A stretch of DNA of 64,000 bases from Turicibacter bilis (GCF_024499055.1 NZ_CP071249.1:124001-188000), one strand, 5' to 3'. Counted from the stretch's first letter, positions 18,495 through 27,120 are shown. Notes: generated from the sequence alone by a model not told the origin. Made by a program: numbers and translations.

Positions 18495-18531
18495 AAAAAC
18501 AATCCATTAGGTAAACTAATGGATTGTTTTA
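18491..18531 (+). terminator. intrinsic terminator after the exporter operon
   Basis: AAAACAATCCATTAG pairs fully with CTAATGGATTGTTTT around GTAAA. Confidence 0.93.
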
Positions 18532-18675
18532 CTAATTTGAACAGAAGCTTAGTTAGGGCATATAGTAGTAGTAGAAGTTTCCACGAAAATAAGATAGTAA
18601 GAAAAAGTGAAAGGGTTCATAATTAAGCTTGAAATAAAGGGGGAATTTCACAACTCCATTGAAAAAGGGGGCGAA

Positions 18676-19218
18676 ATGATGAAGCGAATGATGGATATCA
18701 TGATTTCTTTTTTAATGTTGACTGTCTTATCACCCATCTATTTATTGATTGGAATCTTAGTCTTTTTTGATTTAGGTTGGCCAGTCATTTATAAGCAGCG
18801 ATATCCAGGACTAAATCAAAAACTATTTACTTTGTATCGATTCAAAACAATGAATGAATCCCGAGATAAGCAAGGGAACTTATTATCACCGGAACAACGT
18901 CTAACAAAATTGGGACGTTTTTTAAAAAGCTATCATTTACAGCATCTTCCAGAGTTTTATAATGTCTTAATTGGAGATATGAGTTTAGTTGGTCCTAGAC
19001 CAGTTTTGATTCGCTCCATTCCTTCGAGAAATCGACGATACATGAAATGTCATTCTATTCGTCCTGGAATGACAGGGTGGAGTCAAATTCATAGTCAACA
19101 AAACCTAACCTGGGAGGAGAAGTTTATTTTAGATGTATACTACATTGAACATCAAAGCATATGGTTTGATATAAAGATTATTTGCAAAAGCTTGATTTTG
19201 TTATTGATTCGACAATGA
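18676..19218 (+). CDS. Small monotopic sugar-phosphate transferase lacking the catalytic Asp-Glu pair
   Basis: The 180-residue protein matches the bacterial sugar transferase (PglC/WcaJ catalytic domain) family: one N-terminal re-entrant helix (MMDIMISFLMLTVLSPIYLL), FKTMNE, then GDMSLVGPRPV and RPGMTGWSQIH. The family links a sugar phosphate to undecaprenyl phosphate through an Asp-Glu pair in the SLDELPQ motif. Here that motif reads HLQHLPE (residues 87-93), so both acids are replaced by Gln-His. The start at 18676 follows AAAGGGGGCGAA; the in-frame ATG at 18679 is also possible. No other polysaccharide genes are adjacent. It may be inactive or altered in chemistry. Confidence 0.82.
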   Translation: MMKRMMDIMISFLMLTVLSPIYLLIGILVFFDLGWPVIYKQRYPGLNQKLFTLYRFKTMNESRDKQGNLLSPEQRLTKLGRFLKSYHLQHLPEFYNVLIGDMSLVGPRPVLIRSIPSRNRRYMKCHSIRPGMTGWSQIHSQQNLTWEEKFILDVYYIEHQSIWFDIKIICKSLILLLIRQ

Positions 19219-19248
19219 AAAAAAGCTAGTTTTGACTAGCTTTTTATT
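19218..19248. terminator. bidirectional terminator between sugar transferase and pepT
   Basis: AAAAAGCTAGT and ACTAGCTTTTT pair around TTTG, with A-runs and T-runs on both sides to serve both converging genes. Confidence 0.9.
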
Positions 19249-20464
19249 TTGCGGCTAATTCAGCAATTTTAACGATGACGCTAACAGCCTTTTCCATTGA
19301 TGGAACTGGAATATATTCAAATTTACCGTGGAAGTTATGCCCACCTGTGAAAAGATTTGGTGTTGGAAGGCCCATGAAGGATAATTTAGATCCATCCGTT
19401 CCTCCTCGAACCGGAATAATTAAAGGTTCCACTCCAACTTCTACAAATGCTTGTTTTGCTAACTCAACAATGTGCATTTTATCTTCAATTTGAAGGCGCA
19501 TATTATAGTATTGATCGCGCATATCAAGTTCAACCGTATTAGATGGATATTTTTGATTAAATTCTTTTACTAAATCTTCAACAAATTGTTTGCGTGAGTT
19601 AAAACGTTCGGTATCAAAGTCACGAATGATTAAATTTAGATAAGCTTCTTCGCAATGTCCTGAAATATCTGTTAAGTGATAGAATCCTTCATAATGTTCC
19701 GTATGTTGTGGGGTTTCAAGACGTGGGAACATGCTCGCAATTTCAGTGGCAATTAAACCAGCATTAATCATTTTGTTTTTGGCATCTCCCGGATGAACGC
19801 TTTTTCCGTGAACTGTAATTTTAGCTCCTGCAGCATTGAATGATTCATATTGTAATTCTCCTAAAATTCCACCATCCACAGTATAAGCAAAGTTGGCACC
19901 GAATTTTTCAACTTGGAAGTGATCGGCTCCGCGTCCAATTTCTTCATCGGGTGTAAAAGCAACTTTAATACAGCCATGTTTAATCTCAGGATGTTGTTTC
20001 AAATAATCAATCGCTGTCATAATTTCAGCAATTCCCGCTTTATCATCAGCTCCAAGTAATGTTGTTCCATCTGTTGTAATTAACGTTTGACCTACGTATT
20101 GATTTAAAGAAGGAAAGTCAGTTGGAGATAAAACGATATTTTTTTCTTTATTTAAAACAATATCTCCTCCCGCATAGTCAACGACTTGTGGGTTTACATT
20201 TGTGCCGCTAAAGTCTGGACTGGTATCCATATGTGAGATGAAAGCAATCACAGGAACATCATGTTCAACATTTCCTGGTAATGTCGCATAGATATAGCCA
20301 TTTTCATCTTTTTCAATTTCAGTTAATCCTAATTCATGTAACTCTTCAATTAAGATATCACCAAAGAGTAGCTGTGATTCAGTCGAAGGTGTTGTTAGTG
20401 ATTCAGGATTTGATTTTGTATCATAGGTAACATAGTTTAAGAAACGATCCATAACAGTTTTCAT
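19244..20464 (-). CDS. pepT: Peptidase T (tripeptide aminopeptidase)
   Basis: The 406-residue enzyme of the M20 family removes the N-terminal residue from tripeptides in the cytoplasm. Zinc-binding and catalytic motifs are in place: ISHMDTSPD, GADDKAGIAEI, TPDEEIGRGAD and the C-terminal FTGGHNFHG. Length matches known PepT. The ATG at 20464 follows GGAGGG; a longer frame from 20479 would place that site inside the gene. It is transcribed alone and opposite to its neighbours. Confidence 0.95.
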   Translation of the reverse strand: MKTVMDRFLNYVTYDTKSNPESLTTPSTESQLLFGDILIEELHELGLTEIEKDENGYIYATLPGNVEHDVPVIAFISHMDTSPDFSGTNVNPQVVDYAGGDIVLNKEKNIVLSPTDFPSLNQYVGQTLITTDGTTLLGADDKAGIAEIMTAIDYLKQHPEIKHGCIKVAFTPDEEIGRGADHFQVEKFGANFAYTVDGGILGELQYESFNAAGAKITVHGKSVHPGDAKNKMINAGLIATEIASMFPRLETPQHTEHYEGFYHLTDISGHCEEAYLNLIIRDFDTERFNSRKQFVEDLVKEFNQKYPSNTVELDMRDQYYNMRLQIEDKMHIVELAKQAFVEVGVEPLIIPVRGGTDGSKLSFMGLPTPNLFTGGHNFHGKFEYIPVPSMEKAVSVIVKIAELAAK

Positions 20465-20670
20465 AAATAAGCCCTCCAATAATGATTCAATTTAGTATGT
20501 GCTCTTCACTTTAAATTATGTATATTTTACCATGAATTCATAAATAATATAATGAATGATGGGGTGTTTTAAGTGAATTTAGTTCACATTTTAAAGGTTG
20601 TATGTAAGGGAGGAGTCATTATGTTATAATAGAAAAAGAAAAGGATTAGTAGTAGAGGAGGTCGTTTGAG

Positions 20671-21171
20671 GTGGGGAAGGAAGAGAATACGTTTTTAGAT
20701 GATGTAGTTGAAGTGGGAGCTAGTTTACTCGTGGGTTATGTTATTTCTCGCTTTGTTCGTCTTGCATTAGCACGGGGACAATCAATGGTGCCAACAATCA
20801 AGAATAACCAACCCATTATTTTAGATTGTCGAGCCTATCATCGAGGTGAACCTAAACGTCATGATTTAGTAGCTTTTAGAGCTCATCAAAAAAATCAACA
20901 TAAATTTTTTTTAAAGCGTGTCATCGGTTTACCGAATGAACATGTTTTGGTGGAGGATGGAAGGGTCTATATTAATGGCATTTTACTAGAGGAACCTTAC
21001 ATTAACGAGCCGATGAAACGACATCCTAAAATTGATTTAATCGTGGAAGAAGGACACCTTTTTGTCATGGGGGACAATCGAAATCATAGCTTAGATTCAC
21101 GCTCCCCTTCATTAGGCTTAATTAGAATTAAGGAAGATGTTGTTGGAGTGGTCAAGCAATTTAGAAAGTAA
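20671..21171 (+). CDS. lepB: Type I signal peptidase
   Basis: The 166-residue membrane enzyme cleaves signal peptides outside the cell membrane. It has one N-terminal hydrophobic segment (about 14-32), the catalytic Ser in GQSMVPT (about residue 38), the Lys general base in FFLKRVIG and the box GDNRNHSLDSR. It starts at GTG after GGAGG. It is short, as are other Gram-positive SipS-type enzymes. The pseudouridine synthase gene follows after 12 bases and is probably co-transcribed. Confidence 0.92.
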   Translation: MGKEENTFLDDVVEVGASLLVGYVISRFVRLALARGQSMVPTIKNNQPIILDCRAYHRGEPKRHDLVAFRAHQKNQHKFFLKRVIGLPNEHVLVEDGRVYINGILLEEPYINEPMKRHPKIDLIVEEGHLFVMGDNRNHSLDSRSPSLGLIRIKEDVVGVVKQFRK

Positions 21172-21183
21172 CGTGGTGGTAAC

Positions 21184-22080
21184 ATGAAAGTAACTCGCGA
21201 AAATGAGCAATTAGTATTTATGATAGAAAAGGAACAAGCGAATCAAACCATTCGTGAGTTTTTGCAAAATTATCATTTATCACGAAAGAAAATCCATGAA
21301 TTATATATGGATAAAAAAGTGACGTTAAATGGAGAAGGAACAAATTTTAATGAGCAACTTCAAGTAGGAGATCAACTATCGATTCCTGTTTTTGAAGCCG
21401 AAGAAATTGATTTTCACCCACAAAAGATGAAGTTAGATATTGTTTATGAAGACGATCATTTGTTGATTATTAATAAGCCAGCAGGATTAATGGTACACCC
21501 TGACCAAAAGAATGGAAGGGATACTTTAGTCAATGGAGTGGCTCATTATTATCAAGAAAAAGGAATCTCTCATCGAGTTCGATACATTCATCGATTAGAC
21601 ACGGATACAAGTGGTGGGATTATTTTTGCAAAACATTATCTAGCGCATAGCTTAATGGATTATTGGCTATCAGAGAAAAAAATTAGACGTTGGTATTTAG
21701 CTTTAGTGATGGGAAGATTAAAAACAAAAAAAGGGAAAATTGACGCTCCAATTGGTAAAGATCGTCATCATAGTGCACGACGACGTGTCGCTAAAAATGG
21801 TGATCAGGCGATTACTTTTTATCAATTAAAAAAACAATTTAAAAACTATGCCTTAGTGGAATTAGAATTGAAAACCGGACGAACACATCAAATTCGTGTT
21901 CATATGAGTCACTTGGGCCATCCATTGCTTGGAGATGTCTTATATGGAGGTGTTGCAAAAGTTGGACCACTTAAGCGACAAGCCCTTCATTCTTCACGTA
22001 TTGAAATGACTCATCCCATAACAAAGGAGCTATTAGAAATTACGGTTCCATTGCCAACGGATATGCAAAAGTTTATTTAA
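21184..22080 (+). CDS. RluA-family 23S rRNA/tRNA pseudouridine synthase
   Basis: The 298-residue protein has an N-terminal S4-like RNA-binding part (IREFLQNYHLSRKKIHEL) and a RluA catalytic domain with LIINKPAGLMVHP, RYIHRLDTDTSGG (catalytic Asp) and LKTGRTHQIRVH. It isomerises uridines in structured RNA; RluD-like or YjbO-like specificity cannot be told from the sequence alone. It follows the signal peptidase gene closely and is ended by a terminator. Confidence 0.92.
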   Translation: MKVTRENEQLVFMIEKEQANQTIREFLQNYHLSRKKIHELYMDKKVTLNGEGTNFNEQLQVGDQLSIPVFEAEEIDFHPQKMKLDIVYEDDHLLIINKPAGLMVHPDQKNGRDTLVNGVAHYYQEKGISHRVRYIHRLDTDTSGGIIFAKHYLAHSLMDYWLSEKKIRRWYLALVMGRLKTKKGKIDAPIGKDRHHSARRRVAKNGDQAITFYQLKKQFKNYALVELELKTGRTHQIRVHMSHLGHPLLGDVLYGGVAKVGPLKRQALHSSRIEMTHPITKELLEITVPLPTDMQKFI

Positions 22081-22089
22081 AAACAATTC

Positions 22090-22124
22090 AACTCGTAAGT
22101 GATGACTTGCGAGTTTTTGTTTTT
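22090..22124 (+). terminator. intrinsic terminator
   Basis: AACTCGTAAGT pairs with ACTTGCGAGTT (one wobble) around GATG, followed by TTTGTTTTT. Confidence 0.88.
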
Positions 22125-22140
22125 ATAGAGTAAAGATTTT

Positions 22141-22186
22141 AAAAAAAAATGTCCGAAGACATTTAGTCGATTTCGGACATTTTTGC
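22141..22186 (-). terminator. terminator overlapping the cdd stop codon
   Basis: On the minus strand AAAATGTCCGAA and TTCGGACATTTT pair across a 14-base loop and end in a T-run. The 5' arm is formed by the last codons of the cytidine deaminase gene. Confidence 0.85.
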
Positions 22187-22564
22187 TTCACGCCAATCAT
22201 AGGGAAGCAGCTCTTTTAATTTCATTGATTTTTTTCGATTAATGAGTACGTCAGCTTCAATGTTTTTATCATTGAGTTGACTGATAAATTCTCGGCAACG
22301 ACCACAAGGTGGAAGGACATTTCCACGTTTATTAATTGCCACCATTTTAACGACATGACTTTCACCGGCAGTGATCATAGCAGCTGCAGCTGCATGTTCC
22401 GCACAAAATCCCATTGAACATTTTGTTTCAATACAAATGCCTGTGTATATCTGACCACTATCTGTTAAAAGAGCAGCAGCGACACTTCCCGCTTCTGCAG
22501 CAGAAGAGAGTTGACGAGGGTTTAGAACTTCTGTAGCTTTTAAAATTAAATCTTCGAACATCAT
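22163..22564 (-). CDS. cdd: Cytidine deaminase
   Basis: The 133-residue zinc enzyme deaminates cytidine and deoxycytidine in pyrimidine salvage. The active-site box CAEHAAAAAM (zinc Cys and catalytic Glu) and PPCGRCREFIS (two zinc Cys) are present. Length is that of the tetrameric short form. AAGGAGGG lies upstream of two adjacent ATG codons. The gene is monocistronic. Confidence 0.92.
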   Translation of the reverse strand: MMFEDLILKATEVLNPRQLSSAAEAGSVAAALLTDSGQIYTGICIETKCSMGFCAEHAAAAAMITAGESHVVKMVAINKRGNVLPPCGRCREFISQLNDKNIEADVLINRKKSMKLKELLPYDWREAKMSEID

Positions 22565-22685
22565 ATGTCCCTCCTTTAATATGAGAGGTAATTGGGTTTA
22601 TTATAGTATCAGAAAAACAAAATGAAGTCAATAAATTTCCGATTATGGTGACGAAAAATGTCGAAATCTCAACAAAGTATTGCAG

Positions 22686-22691
22686 TATAAT
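22686..22691 (+). promoter_or_regulatory. -10 box before the ParB-like gene
   Basis: A perfect TATAAT lies about 100 bases before the ParB-like start. No clear -35 is seen, so the call is weak. Confidence 0.35.
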
Positions 22692-22743
22692 TAGTGTGTG
22701 ATACCAATTATGTTTAAAAGAAATAGAATTGAGGATTTTATAA

Positions 22744-22763
22744 AAGGAGCTAGAATGAAGTAA
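22744..22763 (+). other. two-codon minigene with strong ribosome binding site
   Basis: AAAGGAGCTAGA is followed by ATG AAG TAA at 22755-22763, a start codon with one sense codon and a stop. It lies 29 bases before the ParB-like start, downstream of the TATAAT. It could tie up ribosomes in the leader or be a chance relic. Confidence 0.4.
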
Positions 22764-22792
22764 ACTTACTATCGCTACGAGGAGGGAATAAG

Positions 22793-23413
22793 ATGAAAAT
22801 TGAGTGTTGTGAAGATGAGAGAGTAAATCATCATGTAGGAATTCAAAATCATAACACATCTTTTAGAGTGACAGACTTAAAACAATCGACTCAATATGAT
22901 TTTGAGATTGTTAATCATCAAAAAGCTATCTTACATACTGATGGAAATGAGTGTCCTCAAGAAGTCATTGAAGAATTTTTATTTTATAGCGGTTTTATTA
23001 ATCATATTGAAACATTAGAGGGAACCATTATTTATCATCAACCGAAAAAGAAAGTCATGAAAGTCCCATTATTAAACATTCAACCGAGCCAATTATATAT
23101 TAATGAAGCGAAATTAAATCGCTTATTGACGTGGATTCAAAAACCAGAAGATATTATTATTCCAATCATTGAAGAAGGAAATCAATGGATCTCAATTGAT
23201 GGACATACTCGACTAAAAGCAGCTGAATTATTGGGATTTAGTGAAATTTATGTTTATTTAGGTGAGTATGAACCCTATATCGATGATTTTGTTTACTTTT
23301 GCCAGAAGGAACAAAAGTTTAACATTCGTGATTTACCTATTATTACGAATGAAGCGTATCAAATCAAATGGTGCCTTTTTTGCGAGTCTTATTTTAAAAC
23401 GAAAGAAATTTAA
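22793..23413 (+). CDS. ParB/sulfiredoxin-fold protein of unknown role
   Basis: The 206-residue protein has a central ParB N-terminal-like domain: a PLLNIQPSQLYI strand-turn (about 97-108) and the hallmark IDGHTRLKAAELLGF (about 139-153). There is no helix-turn-helix or CTP-binding GERRxR box of true ParB, so chromosome partition is unlikely. Members of this fold act as nucleases, phosphate-transfer enzymes or nucleotide-binding regulators. The C-terminus has paired cysteines (WCLFCES). A strong GAGGAGGG precedes the start. Its 3' end overlaps the converging Mrr-like gene by four bases. Confidence 0.68.
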   Translation: MKIECCEDERVNHHVGIQNHNTSFRVTDLKQSTQYDFEIVNHQKAILHTDGNECPQEVIEEFLFYSGFINHIETLEGTIIYHQPKKKVMKVPLLNIQPSQLYINEAKLNRLLTWIQKPEDIIIPIIEEGNQWISIDGHTRLKAAELLGFSEIYVYLGEYEPYIDDFVYFCQKEQKFNIRDLPIITNEAYQIKWCLFCESYFKTKEI

Positions 23414-24057
23414 AGATTGGAACTTTCAATTAAGGTATCAATGAGTTGCTCACCGTTAATTAAGTGGATAGGTTTATCTTCTGAGAAGAGGTAGCAGTCA
23501 TCTGAAAAGTGTCCGAGTGTGACAAAAACGCCTTGATCGATTTGATTATTTCGCATCATTAAATGAAGCCGATCTAAGTAAGATTGTGGAACAGGATAAT
23601 CCAGTGCATTTAATAAACAAGAGACTAAAACTTTTTGGTCATCTAGATACATTTCGATATCATAAAAATGTTTATTCATTCGAGGGGTTAAAAAGATTCG
23701 CTTAAATCCTTTCATTCGAAATAAATCGGCGACTAGTTCACCAAAATCATAAGGATTCATTGAGGCAACTTGTTGACGAATTGCATTTTTTTTAAGCTTT
23801 AATTTTTTTTCTTCGAGGTCAATGAACTGACAATCAGATTTTAAATCACGGTAATAGGAGTAATATTTTAGACAACAAATCACAATGAAAGAGAATAATA
23901 AAAAGAGCAGCGTATATTGAGTTGCGCTCCAATGAGTGAAGCTTAAACTTAGGGTATATCGAATTTGTATGAGAAAAAAGACAGATAATAATAACGAACA
24001 ATAAAAGAAGAACGTCATACGTTGACGTGCTGATTTTAATGATTTCGATGACATCAT
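23410..24057 (-). CDS. Membrane protein with degenerate Mrr-type nuclease domain
   Basis: The 215-residue protein has two membrane helices (about residues 14-34 and 44-64), then a restriction-endonuclease-like fold of the Mrr type: MNPYDFGELVADLFRMKGF and HFYDIEMYLDDQKVLVSCLLN. In active Mrr domains the last strand carries QxK; here it reads VSC, so the catalytic Lys is gone. Similar membrane-bound Mrr relatives exist in Bacillota without known function. It starts after GGAGGAA. A nonenzymatic or changed role is inferred. Confidence 0.62.
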   Translation of the reverse strand: MMSSKSLKSARQRMTFFFYCSLLLSVFFLIQIRYTLSLSFTHWSATQYTLLFLLFSFIVICCLKYYSYYRDLKSDCQFIDLEEKKLKLKKNAIRQQVASMNPYDFGELVADLFRMKGFKRIFLTPRMNKHFYDIEMYLDDQKVLVSCLLNALDYPVPQSYLDRLHLMMRNNQIDQGVFVTLGHFSDDCYLFSEDKPIHLINGEQLIDTLIESSNL

Positions 24058-24123
24058 TTATTCCTCCAATTTATACTTTTACCTTATTATGGATTAAATT
24101 AGGGAAGATTATACGATTAAAAT

Positions 24124-24154
24124 GAAAAGGTCCTATCTCTTTAACGGATAGGAC
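24124..24154 (-). terminator. terminator of the 63-residue gene
   Basis: GTCCTATC and GATAGGAC pair across nine bases; on the minus strand CCTTTT follows. Confidence 0.8.
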
Positions 24155-24162
24155 GATTGGAT

Positions 24163-24354
24163 TTATCGTTTTAAAAACTGTTCAGTGTTACGACGGTCTT
24201 TTGCTGATTGAGTAAAACGTTTGGCTTCAGGTAATGATTTTTTGACTTCAAGACGTGTATCTGGTACATTTCCTGTTCCGAACTCAACATCAGATTTATC
24301 TTTAATACTTTGCATAGAGGCATTCATTGGAGATCCCATTTCGTTTTTACCCAT
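24163..24354 (-). CDS. small polar protein, unknown
   Basis: The 63-residue product is hydrophilic, rich in Lys, Ser and Asp, with no membrane helix and no Cys. AAAGGAG lies nine bases before the ATG and a terminator follows, so it is very likely a real gene. Its size and composition recall small spore proteins, but no SASP signature is present and I cannot name it. Confidence 0.6.
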   Translation of the reverse strand: MGKNEMGSPMNASMQSIKDKSDVEFGTGNVPDTRLEVKKSLPEAKRFTQSAKDRRNTEQFLKR

Positions 24355-24472
24355 TGTTGATTACTCCTTTCAAAATTCCAAATCTAGTGTTGGAATTTTA
24401 ATATTATTATGTGAGAAAAAAGTGATAATTATAGAGAAAAATTAATATAATCAGAAGGGAAATGGTGTTAAA

Positions 24473-25050
24473 ATGCCGTTAAGTTTTTATGAACAACGAG
24501 CAAAGGAATATTTTTTTAATGGTTAAAACACACTTAAACGATATTTACCAAATGTTTTTTTCCGTATGTAAAAAAGGAGGGATGGCTTTTGGATTTAGGC
24601 TATTGTCCAGGTCGAGATAGCTTATTTTTAGCATGATAGAGGAATTAAGTGATAGCTGTCGATGATGTCAAAGAACCTGTGACATATGCAAGTGCATGAC
24701 TGGGACAACCGGTTATTTATTCGTGATTGCATGAACTTGCATTTGGGAACCAATTCGATGCAGTTTAGGTGTGTGATTCGTTATGAAAGGTTCTGATGAA
24801 AGAGATGTCATCTATTTGAGATATAAATTGATTTTAAAATCAGAAGGTATCATCTACTTCTCAGTAAAAGAAGCCATTGGAACAGTTATTGAAGATGAAC
24901 GCTTTTTTTCAATATTATAATGAAGACCAATTGATTGGTTTAATTCATACTTGTTACGGATTAAGTATAGGGTAAATGTGGAAAATAAAAGGTGTTGCAG
25001 AATGAGAAGTCGTCAATTGGTTGAATGTCATTATAAAAAACGAGAGTAAT
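24473..25050 (+). pseudogene. decayed class I SAM methyltransferase
   Basis: Pieces of one methyltransferase can be read in order across several frames. They are MPLSFYEQRAKEYFFNG then stop, NTLKRYLPN, LDLGYCPGRDSLFLA (motif I, normally LDLGCGxGRDS), VIAVDDVKEPVTYASA then LGQPV (motif II region), LHELAFGNQFDAV, and LKSEGIIYFSVKEAIG followed by EDERFF. At least five stops or frameshifts interrupt it. The order and spacing fit a small-molecule methyltransferase of about 200 residues. It is a clear relic with no intact function. Confidence 0.82.
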
Positions 25051-25092
25051 AGGATAAGTGAATAAAGTTCGATGAGAGAGAGGGGATATCGA

Positions 25093-26088
25093 ATGAATCA
25101 TATGGAAGTTGCTAACCGAAAAGAAAGCAATCGTCGAAAGACGAAAGCTAGTCTGAATAACTCAATGAGGGGAGAGGTTAATAGCAAAATGAGTATGGAA
25201 AATACGAAATCCACAGTAAGTCCTGTATCAGGGAGTGCACATAACCTATTGATGAGAAAGCATTCAAATGATTATCAGCATAATTTAGAGTATTTAAAGA
25301 AATATCGTTTAGAAAATGATGAGTCTGCTCTAGAGTGGTTAATTTTTAATAATACAAACCTCGTACATAAGATTATTGGGCGATATACAAAATTTTATCA
25401 TCATAAGTTAGATTACGATGATTTATTCTCGGTTGGATTAGAAGGGCTGATGAAAGCCATTGAAAAATTTGACTTCACTTACGATAACAACTTCTCAACG
25501 TATGCCACCTATTGGGTGAAACAGGCTGTAACACGAACGATTGCGGATGAAGGATTTACTATCCGAATTCCAGTCCATATGTTTGAATCTATTAATCAAG
25601 TGATGAGATATGAGCAAAAAGCAGATCAAGGAAATGAACCGATTGATGTGTCTAATTTATGTGGAGAATTAAATATTCCAATGGAGAAGTATGAAGCAGT
25701 TAAACGTGTTCAGACTTATATGTTAAAACCTACTTCATTAAACGGATTTGTTTCAAAGGAAGATGAGGATACTGAGCTTCAAGATTTAATTTCTAATGAA
25801 AATGAATTGCTGACTGAAGGCGGTTCACGCATGTATGACAATCCTGAAAAAAAAGCCATGGATGAAGATTTAAAAGCCTATATGGATAAAATGATTTTAA
25901 GTTTAAATCCTCGGGAACAGTTTGTGATTACTCACCGTTTTGGACTAAATGGAGCAGAAAAGAAAACATTAGAAGAAATAGGAGCAATTGAAGGGGTCAC
26001 ACGTGAACGAATCCGTCAAATTGAAGCAAAAGCGATGAGAAAGTTACGGACGTTGCTGATTCGATATAAAGAGTACTTAATCAATTAA
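25093..26088 (+). CDS. Alternative sigma-70 factor (group 2-like)
   Basis: The 331-residue protein has sigma regions 2, 3 and 4: DYDDLFSVGLEGLMKAIEKFD and NFSTYATYWVKQAVTRTIADEG in region 2, IRIPVHM in region 3, and PREQFVITHRFGLNG then TLEEIGAIEGVTRERIRQIE in region 4. Region 1.1 of the primary factor is absent; the first about 55 residues are polar and unstructured. Region 4.2 is close to primary sigma, so a similar -35 may be read. The ATG at 25093 after AGAGAGGGG is preferred to 25072. No anti-sigma gene is adjacent. Confidence 0.85.
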   Translation: MNHMEVANRKESNRRKTKASLNNSMRGEVNSKMSMENTKSTVSPVSGSAHNLLMRKHSNDYQHNLEYLKKYRLENDESALEWLIFNNTNLVHKIIGRYTKFYHHKLDYDDLFSVGLEGLMKAIEKFDFTYDNNFSTYATYWVKQAVTRTIADEGFTIRIPVHMFESINQVMRYEQKADQGNEPIDVSNLCGELNIPMEKYEAVKRVQTYMLKPTSLNGFVSKEDEDTELQDLISNENELLTEGGSRMYDNPEKKAMDEDLKAYMDKMILSLNPREQFVITHRFGLNGAEKKTLEEIGAIEGVTRERIRQIEAKAMRKLRTLLIRYKEYLIN

Positions 26089-26109
26089 TCCGTCTATTAA
26101 TAAATTACC

Positions 26110-26146
26110 CAAAAAGTGATAGTGTAAATGCTATTACTTTTTTTAT
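26110..26146 (+). terminator. terminator after the sigma factor gene
   Basis: AAAGTGATAG pairs with CTATTACTTT (one wobble) across an eight-base loop, followed by TTTTAT. Confidence 0.85.
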
Positions 26147-26277
26147 CAAAAATAGTTGGAATTTATGTATTGAATTGACAGGCGTTAACGAAAGGAATAT
26201 ATGATACAATGAAGAAGGTATGAACTAAAGGGAATGAAAAGGAGAGGGTAGAGAAAGGGAAGGAGAAGTTAGTAGCT

Positions 26278-26991
26278 ATGATTAAAAAGATTGAGAAAAA
26301 ACAATTAGGAACAGCTTATCATACATGGATTCAAAGTCTATTTCATTTTTCACATACAAACTATCATCAACCCTCAAATACATTTGGAGTCTTACGTGTC
26401 ATCAATGATGATATTTTACATGCGGGGAGCGGACATGATTTACATAAACATAAAGACGTAGAAATTTTAACTTATATATTAGAAGGCGATTTAACACATA
26501 CCCCGAGGCAGCATGAGATAAAGACCCTGCATCGAGGGGATCTTTATTACATGAGTGCTGGAGGCGGGATTGACCATGGTGAATTTAATTGGGGCGATAC
26601 TTCCGTTCGAATGATTCAAATATGGATCAAACCGAATGAAAAAGGATTAACTCCAAATGTTCAATATGCAAGCTTTAATAGTAATCATGCCAAAAACCAA
26701 TGGCACTTAATTGCTTCCCCCACTGAGACAACGCCTATCACAATCTATCAAGAGGCGTATATCTGGTTAATTGAACTTGAAGCGTTTAAACAAACTCAAT
26801 TTGATATAAAAAAAGGCCGTCAAGCTTATTTAATTCAATTAGAGGGAAGCTCTATGATTAATGATGAGGAAATGGCCTCAAGAGATGGTATGGAGATTTA
26901 TGAAGATCGAATTGAGATTAAAACTCATGAACAGTCACAGTTTATTTTAATTGAAATGGCGTTAGCATCAGATAATCACCAAATTGAATAG
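26278..26991 (+). CDS. Pirin-family cupin protein
   Basis: The 237-residue bicupin has the pirin metal site HDLHKHKDVEILTYILEGDLTH (His pair and Glu, split across residues 54-75) and SAGGGIDHGEFN. Bacterial pirins such as YhhW are metal-dependent quercetin dioxygenases or redox-linked regulators; the physiological substrate here is unknown. The conserved DS of the DSxG loop is replaced by RQH. GGAGA lies upstream of the ATG. It is monocistronic. Confidence 0.85.
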   Translation: MIKKIEKKQLGTAYHTWIQSLFHFSHTNYHQPSNTFGVLRVINDDILHAGSGHDLHKHKDVEILTYILEGDLTHTPRQHEIKTLHRGDLYYMSAGGGIDHGEFNWGDTSVRMIQIWIKPNEKGLTPNVQYASFNSNHAKNQWHLIASPTETTPITIYQEAYIWLIELEAFKQTQFDIKKGRQAYLIQLEGSSMINDEEMASRDGMEIYEDRIEIKTHEQSQFILIEMALASDNHQIE

Positions 26992-27016
26992 TGGGCATAT
27001 ACTATAGTGTCGTACT

Positions 27017-27073
27017 AAAAAACACACGATCAACTGTTTCCTGAGCTGGATTTATCGATCGTGTGTTTTATTA
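27017..27073. terminator. bidirectional terminator between pirin and coat genes
   Basis: AAAACACACGATC and GATCGTGTGTTTT pair across a 27-base loop; T-runs exist on both strands. Confidence 0.78.
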
Positions 27074-27120
27074 TATGATTCAGTCAATCAGTTATACAGA
27101 ATGAAATGAGACGTTTTGAA

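Noticed and set aside
20608-20629. GGGAGGAG followed by ATG TTA TAA as another two-codon minigene
   Set aside because: The TTATAAT overlaps a good -10 box, so the segment is probably promoter and not transcribed.
22793-23413. Chromosome-partition ParB
   Set aside because: There is no helix-turn-helix, no dimer domain and no parA neighbour; only the small ParB/Srx-type fold is present.
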